Source of the DNA: UBA5486 sp036744795
Lineage (GTDB): Bacteria > Bacillota > UBA4882 > UBA10575
Assembly (NCBI GenBank): GCA_036744795.1
Contig: DAIOHK010000028.1
Span: 1 to 29,615 of the forward strand
Length of the DNA: 29,615 nt
Direction: 5' to 3'
The notes under the pieces are model-generated. The model saw only the letters and a list, made by a program, of their open reading frames with translations. It did no database searches and was not told the DNA's origin. Shown here one piece after another: positions 22,868 through 29,615 of this stretch. Position 1 is the first letter of the stretch, and every line of letters starts with the position of its first letter. Both the position numbers and the translations under genes were made by a program.

Positions 22868-23119
22868 ATGCATTTTGCAGCTGTTGATTACTGGAACATG
22901 GTTCTTTTGCTCATCCTCATGGTAGCATCGTTAGCTATGTATTATATAAAGGATTTAGTGCATGCAGTCATCGTTTATGGTGCATATAGCGTAACTATGG
23001 CTCTAATCTGGTTACAGATGAATACTCCTGACCTTGCTATTACGGAAGCTGCTGCGGGGATCTGCACGACGGTCTTAATGATGGTGGTTATTTTCCGTAC
23101 AAGCCGAAGGGAGGAATAG
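22868..23119 (+). CDS. mbhD: DUF4040 / MbhD-like antiporter subunit (MrpA piece)
   Basis: This 83-residue protein has two to three membrane segments and the DUF4040 signature VIVYGAYSVTMALIWLQMN followed by PDLAITEAAAG. In canonical Mrp systems this sequence is part of the C-terminal half of the large MrpA; in Mbh-type complexes it is the separate subunit MbhD. Its helix is equivalent to NuoJ of complex I. ATG follows AAGGGGTGA, 4 bases after mrpG. Confidence 0.88.
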   Translation: MHFAAVDYWNMVLLLILMVASLAMYYIKDLVHAVIVYGAYSVTMALIWLQMNTPDLAITEAAAGICTTVLMMVVIFRTSRREE

Positions 23120-23121
23120 CA

Positions 23122-23418
23122 GTGAGAATAAGGAATCTGCTGATTCTGCTGGTGGCTCTACTAGCGGTCTATGGAATGCTAATTGCAGTAACGGAGCTGC
23201 CTCCCTATGGAATGCCAGACAATCCAGTTCACAACCAGGTTTCAGAACGATATATTAACGAGGCTTTAGAAGACACTGGAGTCCTGAATATGGTGACAGC
23301 GATTGTCCTTGATTATAGGGCGTACGATACGATGTTCGAAACAATTGTACTGTTTACGGCGGCTCTTGCTGTGGTTATTACCTTAAAATCGTCAAAAAGG
23401 GAGGGCGGCGGTAAATGA
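23122..23418 (+). CDS. mbhE: MbhE-like antiporter subunit (MrpA C-terminal piece)
   Basis: The 98-residue protein has two membrane segments, at the N-terminus (about 4-24) and near 66-90. Between them is a polar stretch NPVHNQVSERYINEALEDTG, followed by VLNMVTAIVLDYRAYDTMFE, matching MbhE, the last part of MrpA in fused systems. GTG start, with GGGAGGAA before it; 2 bases after the previous stop. Its 3' end overlaps mrpB by 4 bp (ATGA). Confidence 0.87.
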   Translation: MRIRNLLILLVALLAVYGMLIAVTELPPYGMPDNPVHNQVSERYINEALEDTGVLNMVTAIVLDYRAYDTMFETIVLFTAALAVVITLKSSKREGGGK

Positions 23419-23840
23419 GAGATTTTATTCTAAAACGGGTGGCTGCTATAATTTTGCCTTTTATCTGTATTTATGGGTTTTATGTGATTCTCCATGGTCA
23501 TGTTTCCCCGGGGGGTTCCTTTGCCGGAGGTATTATAGTGGGGCTCAGTTTTATCGCCTTCTCCAGCATTTACGGCTTAGAAAAAGGCCGTACCAAACTG
23601 CCGGAAACAGTTCTTATCTGGACAGAGAGCTATGGTACCCTCTGGTATGGAATCATGGGAATGGTAGGTATTGTTAAGGGGGTTCCCTTTTTAGCGAATA
23701 AGCTGGCAGGTGTTGATCTGGGAGTACCTGGAACGCTTTCTTCTGGGGGCCTAATTTCCCTCATCGGTCTTGGTGTTGGTATCAGGGTAGCTAGTACCAT
23801 GGTGACATTGTTCTATACCATGATGGAGGAAGAATCGTGA
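23415..23840 (+). CDS. mrpB: Mrp-type antiporter subunit B (MbhF-like)
   Basis: The 141-residue protein has four membrane segments and the MrpB signature GFYVILHGHVSPGGSFAGG, then GLISLIGLGVGIRVASTMV. Start ATG overlaps the preceding stop (ATGA), which indicates coupled translation. Structural and ion-path subunit of the antiporter in the membrane. Confidence 0.93.
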   Translation: MRDFILKRVAAIILPFICIYGFYVILHGHVSPGGSFAGGIIVGLSFIAFSSIYGLEKGRTKLPETVLIWTESYGTLWYGIMGMVGIVKGVPFLANKLAGVDLGVPGTLSSGGLISLIGLGVGIRVASTMVTLFYTMMEEES

Positions 23841-24220
23841 GAATAATGCTAGAAAAATTACTAGTCAACTATCCGTATTTTGCCGCTGTGGTTCTATTCA
23901 CCATTGGGGCTTTTACTGTGTTGACTCGTTCTAATTTGTTCAAAAAACTGATTGGGATTAATATTATGGAAAGTGCTATCTTTCTTATGTTCGTAGCTGC
24001 GGGAAACATTCGGGGCGGGGCTGTGCCAATACTCGATGAGGCCAATCCAGAGTCTCTGTATGTCAATCCGCTGCCATCAGCTTTAATGCTGACTGGTATA
24101 GTTGTTAGTGTTAGTGTAACTGCTTTCGCTTTGGCACTCATTATTCGATTATACCAATCATACGGTACTACTGACGCTCGGCGAATAGCGGAGATGAGAA
24201 ACGTGGTGACAAAGAGATGA
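23837..24220 (+). CDS. mrpC: Mrp-type antiporter subunit C (NuoK-like, MbhG)
   Basis: The 127-residue protein has three membrane segments and is homologous to NuoK of complex I: FTIGAFTVLTRSNLFKKLIGI, ESAIFLMFVAAG, then DPLPSALMLTGIVVSVS-like LPSALMLTGIVVSVSVTA. The start GTG overlaps the mrpB stop (GTGA) with GGAGGAA before it. A glutamate in NIMESAIF corresponds to the conserved NuoK acidic residue. It has a hydrophilic C-terminal tail of about 15 residues. Confidence 0.93.
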   Translation: MRIMLEKLLVNYPYFAAVVLFTIGAFTVLTRSNLFKKLIGINIMESAIFLMFVAAGNIRGGAVPILDEANPESLYVNPLPSALMLTGIVVSVSVTAFALALIIRLYQSYGTTDARRIAEMRNVVTKR

Positions 24221-25713
24221 CAGCAGCTATTACTGCTAACCTGCCAATTTTTGTTGTAATAGCCCCTCTATTTGTTGCATTTGTCCTGCCGACATTGGCT
24301 CGCCGGATGCGGTTGGTGGAAAACCTGGTCATCTTTGTTGAAGTTTTGGGGCTTGTGGTTGCAGGTTATCTGGCCTCCATTGTTTTTATGCAAAAAGGGA
24401 TCCCTATTATTTATACTCTGGGTGGCTGGCCAGCTCCGTGGGGAATTGAGATAGAGGTAGGCAGTCTAGGGGCATTTTTCTTACTTGTTATAGCTGGTGT
24501 TACTCTACCAGTGGCACTGTTTGCCAGGGGTAATCTCACTGAAGAAGTGGGTAGTAAAGAACGGGTGACCCGATTTTACGTGCTCTATCTGCTGCTTGGT
24601 GGTGCTCTGGCCGGAATGGCGGTAACAAATGATCTTTTTAATGTCTTTGTCTTAGTGGAAGTGGCTACTTTAAGTTGCTGTGGTTTGGTGAGTGCCCGCA
24701 ATCATCCTCGGGCTGCTGAAGCCGCCTTTACATACTTGATACTGGCAACTCTAGGCTCTGCCCTTGTTCTTGGTGGGATTGGTTTTCTATATATTACCAC
24801 TGGGCATCTGAATATGGGTTTTGCCTCCCAGAAGCTGGGTCAGATTTGGCAGGATAGTCCCTATGTGGTATGGATGGCAGCAAGCTTTATGCTGGTTGGT
24901 TTCGGGGTAAAATCAGCTCTTTTCCCTTTACATATCTGGCTGCCGGATGCTCATTCCATGGCTCCGTCACCGGCTAGTGCGATTCTATCCGGACTTGCCA
25001 TCAAAGGTTATTTAATCTGCCTTTTGAAAGTACTGTATAGTGTATTTGGCCAAACTTTGATGAAGGAATTTACTGTACACAGGATACTGGTGCTGGCGGG
25101 CATGATTGCGATTATTGCCGGTTCCATATTGGCCCTTACACAAGATGAACTAAAGCGGAGACTTGCTTTCTCCACTGTTGCTCAGGTGGGCTATATTATC
25201 CTGGGTTTTGGTCTTGTAAACACAAAAGGTTTAACTGGTACATTATTTTATTTAGCTAGCCACGCAGTGATTAAGTCAAGCTTGTTTTTGGCAGCAGGCG
25301 CCATGATCGCCGCAACGGGTAAGCAGTATATCAATGAACTGGCTGGTATCGGTCGGAAAATGCCGATCACTATGGCAGTCTTCACCATTGGCAGTCTGGG
25401 TTTGGTAGGTATTCCGCTGTTTTCCGGCTTTGTTGGGAAATGGTATCTGCTCCTTGGAAGCTTGGAAGCAGGAAATATGCTGGCGGTAGCTGTGATCATT
25501 ACAGGGAGCGTGCTTTGTGCCGCTTATCTTTTTCCTATTCTTCGAGTTGCTTATTTTGAACCGACACTGGAAGAAGACTGGCAAGATCCTGGTTTACCGC
25601 AGAAGATCGCCCTTATTCTGTTAGCCGCAGCTGTCGTGGTTCTAGGTGTTTTACCAGGACCTTTATTGGAGCTAGCCCGTAGGGCTGCTGCTGAATTATT
25701 AGTACTCCAGTAG
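24217..25713 (+). CDS. mrpD: Mrp-type antiporter subunit D, first copy (MbhH-like)
   Basis: The 498-residue, about 14-segment ion-pump subunit is related to NuoL/M/N. Key residues are present: E148 in FNVFVLVEVATLS and K232 in GFGVKSALFPLHIWLPDAH. A further lysine lies in the loop DELKRRLAFSTVAQVGY. Start ATGA overlaps the mrpC stop. Position after mrpC matches MbhH. It exchanges Na+ and H+ across the cytoplasmic membrane as part of the complex. Confidence 0.93.
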   Translation: MTAAITANLPIFVVIAPLFVAFVLPTLARRMRLVENLVIFVEVLGLVVAGYLASIVFMQKGIPIIYTLGGWPAPWGIEIEVGSLGAFFLLVIAGVTLPVALFARGNLTEEVGSKERVTRFYVLYLLLGGALAGMAVTNDLFNVFVLVEVATLSCCGLVSARNHPRAAEAAFTYLILATLGSALVLGGIGFLYITTGHLNMGFASQKLGQIWQDSPYVVWMAASFMLVGFGVKSALFPLHIWLPDAHSMAPSPASAILSGLAIKGYLICLLKVLYSVFGQTLMKEFTVHRILVLAGMIAIIAGSILALTQDELKRRLAFSTVAQVGYIILGFGLVNTKGLTGTLFYLASHAVIKSSLFLAAGAMIAATGKQYINELAGIGRKMPITMAVFTIGSLGLVGIPLFSGFVGKWYLLLGSLEAGNMLAVAVIITGSVLCAAYLFPILRVAYFEPTLEEDWQDPGLPQKIALILLAAAVVVLGVLPGPLLELARRAAAELLVLQ

Positions 25714-25736
25714 GGTCGGGAGAGGGGATTTGAAAG

Positions 25737-27179
25737 ATGCTTGATCTTATTTTGGCTTTAACAAGTGGAGTGGTTGGCGGTCTGATTGTTGCTGTGATGT
25801 CCCGGGCCAGCAACCGCCTGCGTAACTTTGTTGTCTTGGTTTTCTCTGTAGCGGGTATGGTTTTCAGTTGGCGAGTTGCTCACAGAGTGTTTGTAGGCGA
25901 AAGCGTCAGAATAGCCGGCGAGTTCGGGGGGTTGGCCTGGAGCCTTGAACCGGATCCATTGGGAGCAATCTTTGGACTTATTGTTTCTACCCTATGGCTT
26001 TTTGCTGCTGTATATTCCTTTGGATATATGTCGGAAAAGCATAAACAGCGGACTTATTACACCTTTTTCCTTATCTCCCTTAGTGTTACCCTTGGAGTAG
26101 CGTTTTCAGGGAATCTCGTGGCATTGTATTTGTTTTATGAACTGCTTACCCTTGCCACATATCCTTTAGTAATTCATGAACGCTCTTCGGAGGCAGTGAA
26201 GGCCGGGTCCAAGTATATCCTTTACAGTCTTTCTGGTGCAGGAGCAATTCTGATTGCGACAGTGATTACCCAAAGTTGGGCAGGGAATCTTGATTTTGCG
26301 GGTGGCCCAATTCTGGCAGACTGTACAAGGCAAGGACTTAACTGGCTCTTAGCTTTGTTTGTGGTTGGATTTGGTGTTAAGGCAGCCATAATGCCATTGC
26401 ACCGGTGGCTGCCAGCGGCTATGGTAGCTCCGACTCCGGTGAGTGCTTTGCTACATGCAGTGGCAGTTGTTTACTCCGGTGTCTATGGGATTCTGCGGGT
26501 AGTGTATTCTGTGTTTGGGCACGAGCTTATGGGACAATTAAGTTTCGCCAGCATACTCCCAATAATCGCGGCTTTCACTATTTTGGTCGGGGTTGCTATC
26601 GCTACTCAGCAGGATGTTTTGAAACGTCGATTAGCTTATCACACCATCAGCCAGCTATCTTATATTCTGTTGGGTGCTTTTACGCTGCAACCGTGGGGAT
26701 TGACCGGATCCATTCTGCATATGATCAGTTACTCTACGCTTAAAATTACTCTCTTCTTTTGTGCAGGGATCATTGCCGAGCAGACCGGCGAGATCAAGGT
26801 CAGTAAGATGGGCGGGGTTGGCTGGTCGCTACCTAAGACGATGGCTGCCTTTGGTATCGCCAGCCTAGGAATGATTGGTATGTTGCCTCTTAATACCTTT
26901 TGGAGCAAATACTACTTGATGAAGGGTAGTGTAGCCGGGGGGCGATGGCCTCTTGCTTTGGTATTGATCGGTAGCGGTATCATCAATGCTGTCTGCTTCA
27001 TTCCTACTGTTGTGACTGCTTTCAGTGGAGAAAGAGTTCAACCTAATGCAGAACGGGGAGGCAGGGTTGCCCTTATGCTTATTCCAACCATGCTTTTGGC
27101 CGGGATTGCACTATTAATTGGCCTTTGGCCGGGAATAGTCTGGCCCGGAGTTCAGGCCGTTGTTAACTGGTTTTTCTAA
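25737..27179 (+). CDS. MrpD/NuoN-like antiporter subunit, second copy
   Basis: This 480-residue homologue of MrpD/NuoM has the usual residues: E135 in YLFYELLTLATYP and K215 in GFGVKAAIMPLHRWLPAAM, and then KRRLAYHTISQLSY. It is clearly different from the copy before it, so it is a paralogue and not a recent duplicate. ATG starts 23 bases after the previous gene and follows GAGAGGGG. A second antiporter-type subunit is normal in complex I (NuoL, M, N) but is beyond the canonical set of Mrp. Confidence 0.88.
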   Translation: MLDLILALTSGVVGGLIVAVMSRASNRLRNFVVLVFSVAGMVFSWRVAHRVFVGESVRIAGEFGGLAWSLEPDPLGAIFGLIVSTLWLFAAVYSFGYMSEKHKQRTYYTFFLISLSVTLGVAFSGNLVALYLFYELLTLATYPLVIHERSSEAVKAGSKYILYSLSGAGAILIATVITQSWAGNLDFAGGPILADCTRQGLNWLLALFVVGFGVKAAIMPLHRWLPAAMVAPTPVSALLHAVAVVYSGVYGILRVVYSVFGHELMGQLSFASILPIIAAFTILVGVAIATQQDVLKRRLAYHTISQLSYILLGAFTLQPWGLTGSILHMISYSTLKITLFFCAGIIAEQTGEIKVSKMGGVGWSLPKTMAAFGIASLGMIGMLPLNTFWSKYYLMKGSVAGGRWPLALVLIGSGIINAVCFIPTVVTAFSGERVQPNAERGGRVALMLIPTMLLAGIALLIGLWPGIVWPGVQAVVNWFF

Positions 27180-27196
27180 AGAAAGGAGGTCCAGTC

Positions 27197-29098
27197 ATGT
27201 TACTTGTGATACTTACGATTATTCCCCTGATTGGAGCGCTCGTCTTGTTTTTTACGTGGAACAAGTCTATAAACATACCTTTTATTACTAGTGCTGTTGT
27301 TCTTGTTTTGGGGAGCCTAGGGCTGAAGGGTGTGTTTGGGGGGATGCCATTAACCTATAGAATACCGCTTTCCGGTCCTTTTGTACCGACTTTTCACGCT
27401 GATCCGTTATCCACCATCTTTGTAATGCTGGCCGCCTTTCTCTGGTTCGTCATTTCTATATATGCACCGGAATATATGAAACATGAAGGTAAGACCAGGA
27501 TTTTCGATCTCTGCACATTGCTGACCTTCTCGGCGGTGTTGGGGGTTTTTCTAGCCGGCGATCTCTTTACGATGCTGCTTTTCTTTGAGCTGATGACGAT
27601 CGCATCGTACTTCTGGGTTGTTCATCGGTGGAACAAAGAAGCGATTAGCGCCGGGTATTTCTACTTGTTTTTTAGTATCATTGGGGGTCTTTTTCTAGCT
27701 TTGGGGATTGTGTTGATGGGTGCAGCTACTAATGATGTACTGCCTGCTATTGGTGCTGGTCCTGTTATTCCTTCAGACCCACGAATGTTTGCTTGGAGTA
27801 TAGTCCTTTTTGTGGCGGGATTTGGGATTAAGGCTGGTATGGTACCCTTGCATCTCTGGCTACCCCATGCTCACTCAGTGGCACCTACTCCCAGCAGCGC
27901 ACTCTTATCAGGACTGCTTATTAAGGTAGGAGCCTATGGCTTGATACGGGTGGGGGAGTTTGCCGGTTGGGGTATGAGATTGGGGAGTGGAGTTGCCTGG
28001 TTAGGACCCAGTCTTACTGTTCTTGGCACCTGTACGATGCTGGTAGGCGTTACGGCTGCATTACTCCAAAGTAATGCTAAACGGCTCTTAGCTTACCATA
28101 GTGTCAGTCAGATGGGTTATATTATCTTAGGGCTGGGTATAGGCCTTTATCTGGGAGCAGATGGTGGCTTTGGTCTCTTAGGTGCTATTTATCATATTTT
28201 TAATCACGCTCTATTTAAAGCAGCCCTATTTTTGGGTGTCGGTGTTATCTATATTCATACGAAAGAAACTAATTTGTATAACCTCGGTGGGCTTTGGCGT
28301 CGTTTCCCAGTGACCGCGGTACTCATGTTTGTGGCCGTTTTAGGTATAACCGGTGCACCGGGGCTGAATGGGTATGCCAGTAAGACTTTACTCCACCATG
28401 CACTGAGTTTAGCTGCGGAAACCGGCACACCATGGGTTGTTTGGGTGGAACGGCTGTTTTTGGTGGTGGGAGTTGGAACAGCTGCGTCTTTTACTAAGCT
28501 GTATTATCTTATATTTCTTGGAAAACCTACGAAGATCGAGGTCTCAGATGGGAGGGCTCCCAGGCTACAGCTGGCTATGGGTTTGTTAGCTGTTGTTATG
28601 GTTGGAATTGGACTTAAACCAGAACTCTTCCCAAAAGCTATGGCCGTACCGGCTGCCCGAGTATTGGGGATGGAAGATGCTGCTGCCGCCCTAGTTGGTC
28701 TTTCGTTTTGGAATTTGGGTGATGTTACAGGTATGCTCATCACCTTAAGCCTTGGAGTGTTAGTTTGCTGGGCTGGGCTTAGAAGTGGAGTGTTTCATTG
28801 GCAGCCTCCTTTCTGGTTAACATTAGAAGGTTTGGGAAAGCAGGCAGGTTTGGGGATTTCCGTCTTTGGGCGGATCGTGGCGGATTTTTACCGCTCTGCG
28901 GTTGCAGCTGTTCATGATGCAGGCAGAGCCATGGGTTCCCGTCTATACCTTGCCATCCGCAAATTTGATCAGTCAAGAAGCGGCACTATCGGTGGGATTA
29001 CCTTGAAGGGGATAAGTGCTGATGCAGCAATATTAATTGGGATATTGGCGTTTCTAATTGCATGGTACACTCTTATTAACCTTGGTCTGCTAGCCTAA
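27197..29098 (+). CDS. NuoL/MrpA-like antiporter subunit, third copy, with lateral helix
   Basis: The 633-residue homologue of NuoL/MrpA N-terminal domain has E131 in LLFFELMTIASYFW, K212 in GFGIKAGMVPLHLWLPHAH, and AKRLLAYHSVSQMGY. It is about 140 residues longer than the other two copies. After about residue 530 comes an extra membrane segment, a long polar helical stretch (about 545-610: VFGRIVADFYRSAVAAVHDA...) and a final membrane segment (AAILIGILAFLIAWYTLINL). This resembles the lateral helix and last segment of NuoL/MrpA. So it may supply the missing MrpA core. ATG follows AAAGGAGG, 17 bases after the previous gene; it is the last gene of the operon in the window. Confidence 0.87.
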   Translation: MLLVILTIIPLIGALVLFFTWNKSINIPFITSAVVLVLGSLGLKGVFGGMPLTYRIPLSGPFVPTFHADPLSTIFVMLAAFLWFVISIYAPEYMKHEGKTRIFDLCTLLTFSAVLGVFLAGDLFTMLLFFELMTIASYFWVVHRWNKEAISAGYFYLFFSIIGGLFLALGIVLMGAATNDVLPAIGAGPVIPSDPRMFAWSIVLFVAGFGIKAGMVPLHLWLPHAHSVAPTPSSALLSGLLIKVGAYGLIRVGEFAGWGMRLGSGVAWLGPSLTVLGTCTMLVGVTAALLQSNAKRLLAYHSVSQMGYIILGLGIGLYLGADGGFGLLGAIYHIFNHALFKAALFLGVGVIYIHTKETNLYNLGGLWRRFPVTAVLMFVAVLGITGAPGLNGYASKTLLHHALSLAAETGTPWVVWVERLFLVVGVGTAASFTKLYYLIFLGKPTKIEVSDGRAPRLQLAMGLLAVVMVGIGLKPELFPKAMAVPAARVLGMEDAAAALVGLSFWNLGDVTGMLITLSLGVLVCWAGLRSGVFHWQPPFWLTLEGLGKQAGLGISVFGRIVADFYRSAVAAVHDAGRAMGSRLYLAIRKFDQSRSGTIGGITLKGISADAAILIGILAFLIAWYTLINLGLLA

Positions 29099-29615
29099 TA
29101 AGACTGCCCTCTTTCTTCTCATAACGAATGAAAGGACTACTTCAATAAATTAGACAAACCAGAGATACTTATGTGTTTTTCATGAACTCTATTAATGGTG
29201 ACTTGATCGAAGAATGTTGCTTTTCAATAGAACTAATTTTTTATGCCGGGTTTAAATATGTGATATTATTGATAGAAAGCTTATAAGGAGCATAAAATCC
29301 TCTCCAGCAGATCTGGAGGGGATTTTTTATATTTATGATATAAGCGGAAACTACCTTTATATAGAAACAATTAAGTAAATATGTTAATATATAGATACAT
29401 CAGCCAATATTGGAAATAAAGCATTATTTAACTACCAACTGAACTAGGGAGAAACTAGTTGTGTTTAAGCTGTATAGGTTATAGATAACCCTCGTATACG
29501 AAATAGTTCGGATATTATAATAAAAAAGCATTATATCAGAACTTGGGCGGATATAAGAGAGTTAGGTTAAATGTGGCATTATCTCCGCGACCATCCCTGG
29601 TCGTTGGCAGGATAA
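29099..29615. other. Intergenic region after the Mrp operon
   Basis: AT-rich, 517 bp, no convincing gene. It holds the terminator-like hairpin at 29295-29328. A small perfect hairpin lies at the right edge (CGACCA 29588-29593, loop TCCC, TGGTCG 29598-29603). A 14-codon ORF (29571-29615, MWHYLRDHPWSLAG) ends at the last base and overlaps that hairpin; it has only a weak ribosome site and I give it little weight. Confidence 0.5.
29295..29328 (+). terminator. Strong intrinsic terminator or attenuator
   Basis: AAATCCTCTCCAG (29295-29307) pairs along its full 13 bp with CTGGAGGGGATTT (29313-29325), one G-U pair, with a 5-base loop and T6. It lies 197 bases after the Mrp operon, far for a simple operon end, and could instead end a short separate transcript that starts near TATTATTG at 29262. 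Confidence 0.8.

Noticed and set aside
29571..29615. 14-codon ORF at the window end resembling the start of a permease.
   Set aside because: It ends with TAA at the last base, has a weak ribosome site, and overlaps a hairpin.

Overview
The window reads as chromosome from a low-to-middle GC, Gram-positive, probably anaerobic bacterium of the Firmicutes (Clostridia-like). The evidence is strong AGGAGG-type ribosome sites, frequent GTG/TTG starts, a c-di-AMP (ydaO/yuaA) riboswitch, a Mn2+ (yybP-ykoY) riboswitch and an FNR-like regulator with clostridial features. I cannot name the species from sequence alone.

Layout. (1) 1-5380: the end of a type I restriction-modification cassette: a RhuM-family gene cut by the window edge, then hsdS and hsdR. 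hsdM is presumably just upstream. (2) 5385-10253: cardiolipin synthase, then a scarred region. It holds a gene fragment, a 114-bp MITE-like element with 13-bp perfect inverted ends, a sialate O-acetylesterase on the minus strand, and a decayed SGNH-hydrolase gene whose remnant stop codon overlaps the esterase start. (3) 10599-14867: a LysR regulator with a uridine-kinase-like P-loop protein, a convergent LysE-family exporter, a repetitive coiled-coil protein, and a DUF2161-type PD-(D/E)XK protein. (4) 15083-16356: the Mn2+ riboswitch with mntP, convergent with a small heat-shock protein; both genes end at one shared hairpin. (5) 16674-19575: a metal operon made of an HMA-domain protein, a P1B-type ATPase with an unusual CPG transmembrane motif, and an FNR-family regulator. 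Its promoter has a perfect FNR box placed as in a class II FNR promoter, and the regulator has the matching E-x-x-S-R recognition helix, so self-control is likely. (6) 19844-29098: promoter, c-di-AMP riboswitch with terminator, a SulP/STAS anion transporter, then ten tightly packed Mrp/Mbh-type cation-antiporter genes in the order E-F-G-(MbhD)-(MbhE)-B-C-D-D'-D''. (7) 29099-29615: no clear gene; one strong terminator-like hairpin.

The most interesting unit is region 6. It has the gene order of the membrane arm of archaeal Mbh hydrogenase, with MrpA split into pieces, three antiporter-type subunits, no hydrogenase or other redox subunit in the window, a SulP anion transporter at the head, and apparent control of the whole ~9 kb by c-di-AMP. 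A working idea is a c-di-AMP-repressed Na+/H+ plus bicarbonate (or sulfate) system for osmotic or pH balance. Region 5 is the second most interesting, because the regulator, its DNA site and its probable target sit together and the pump has non-standard metal-site residues.
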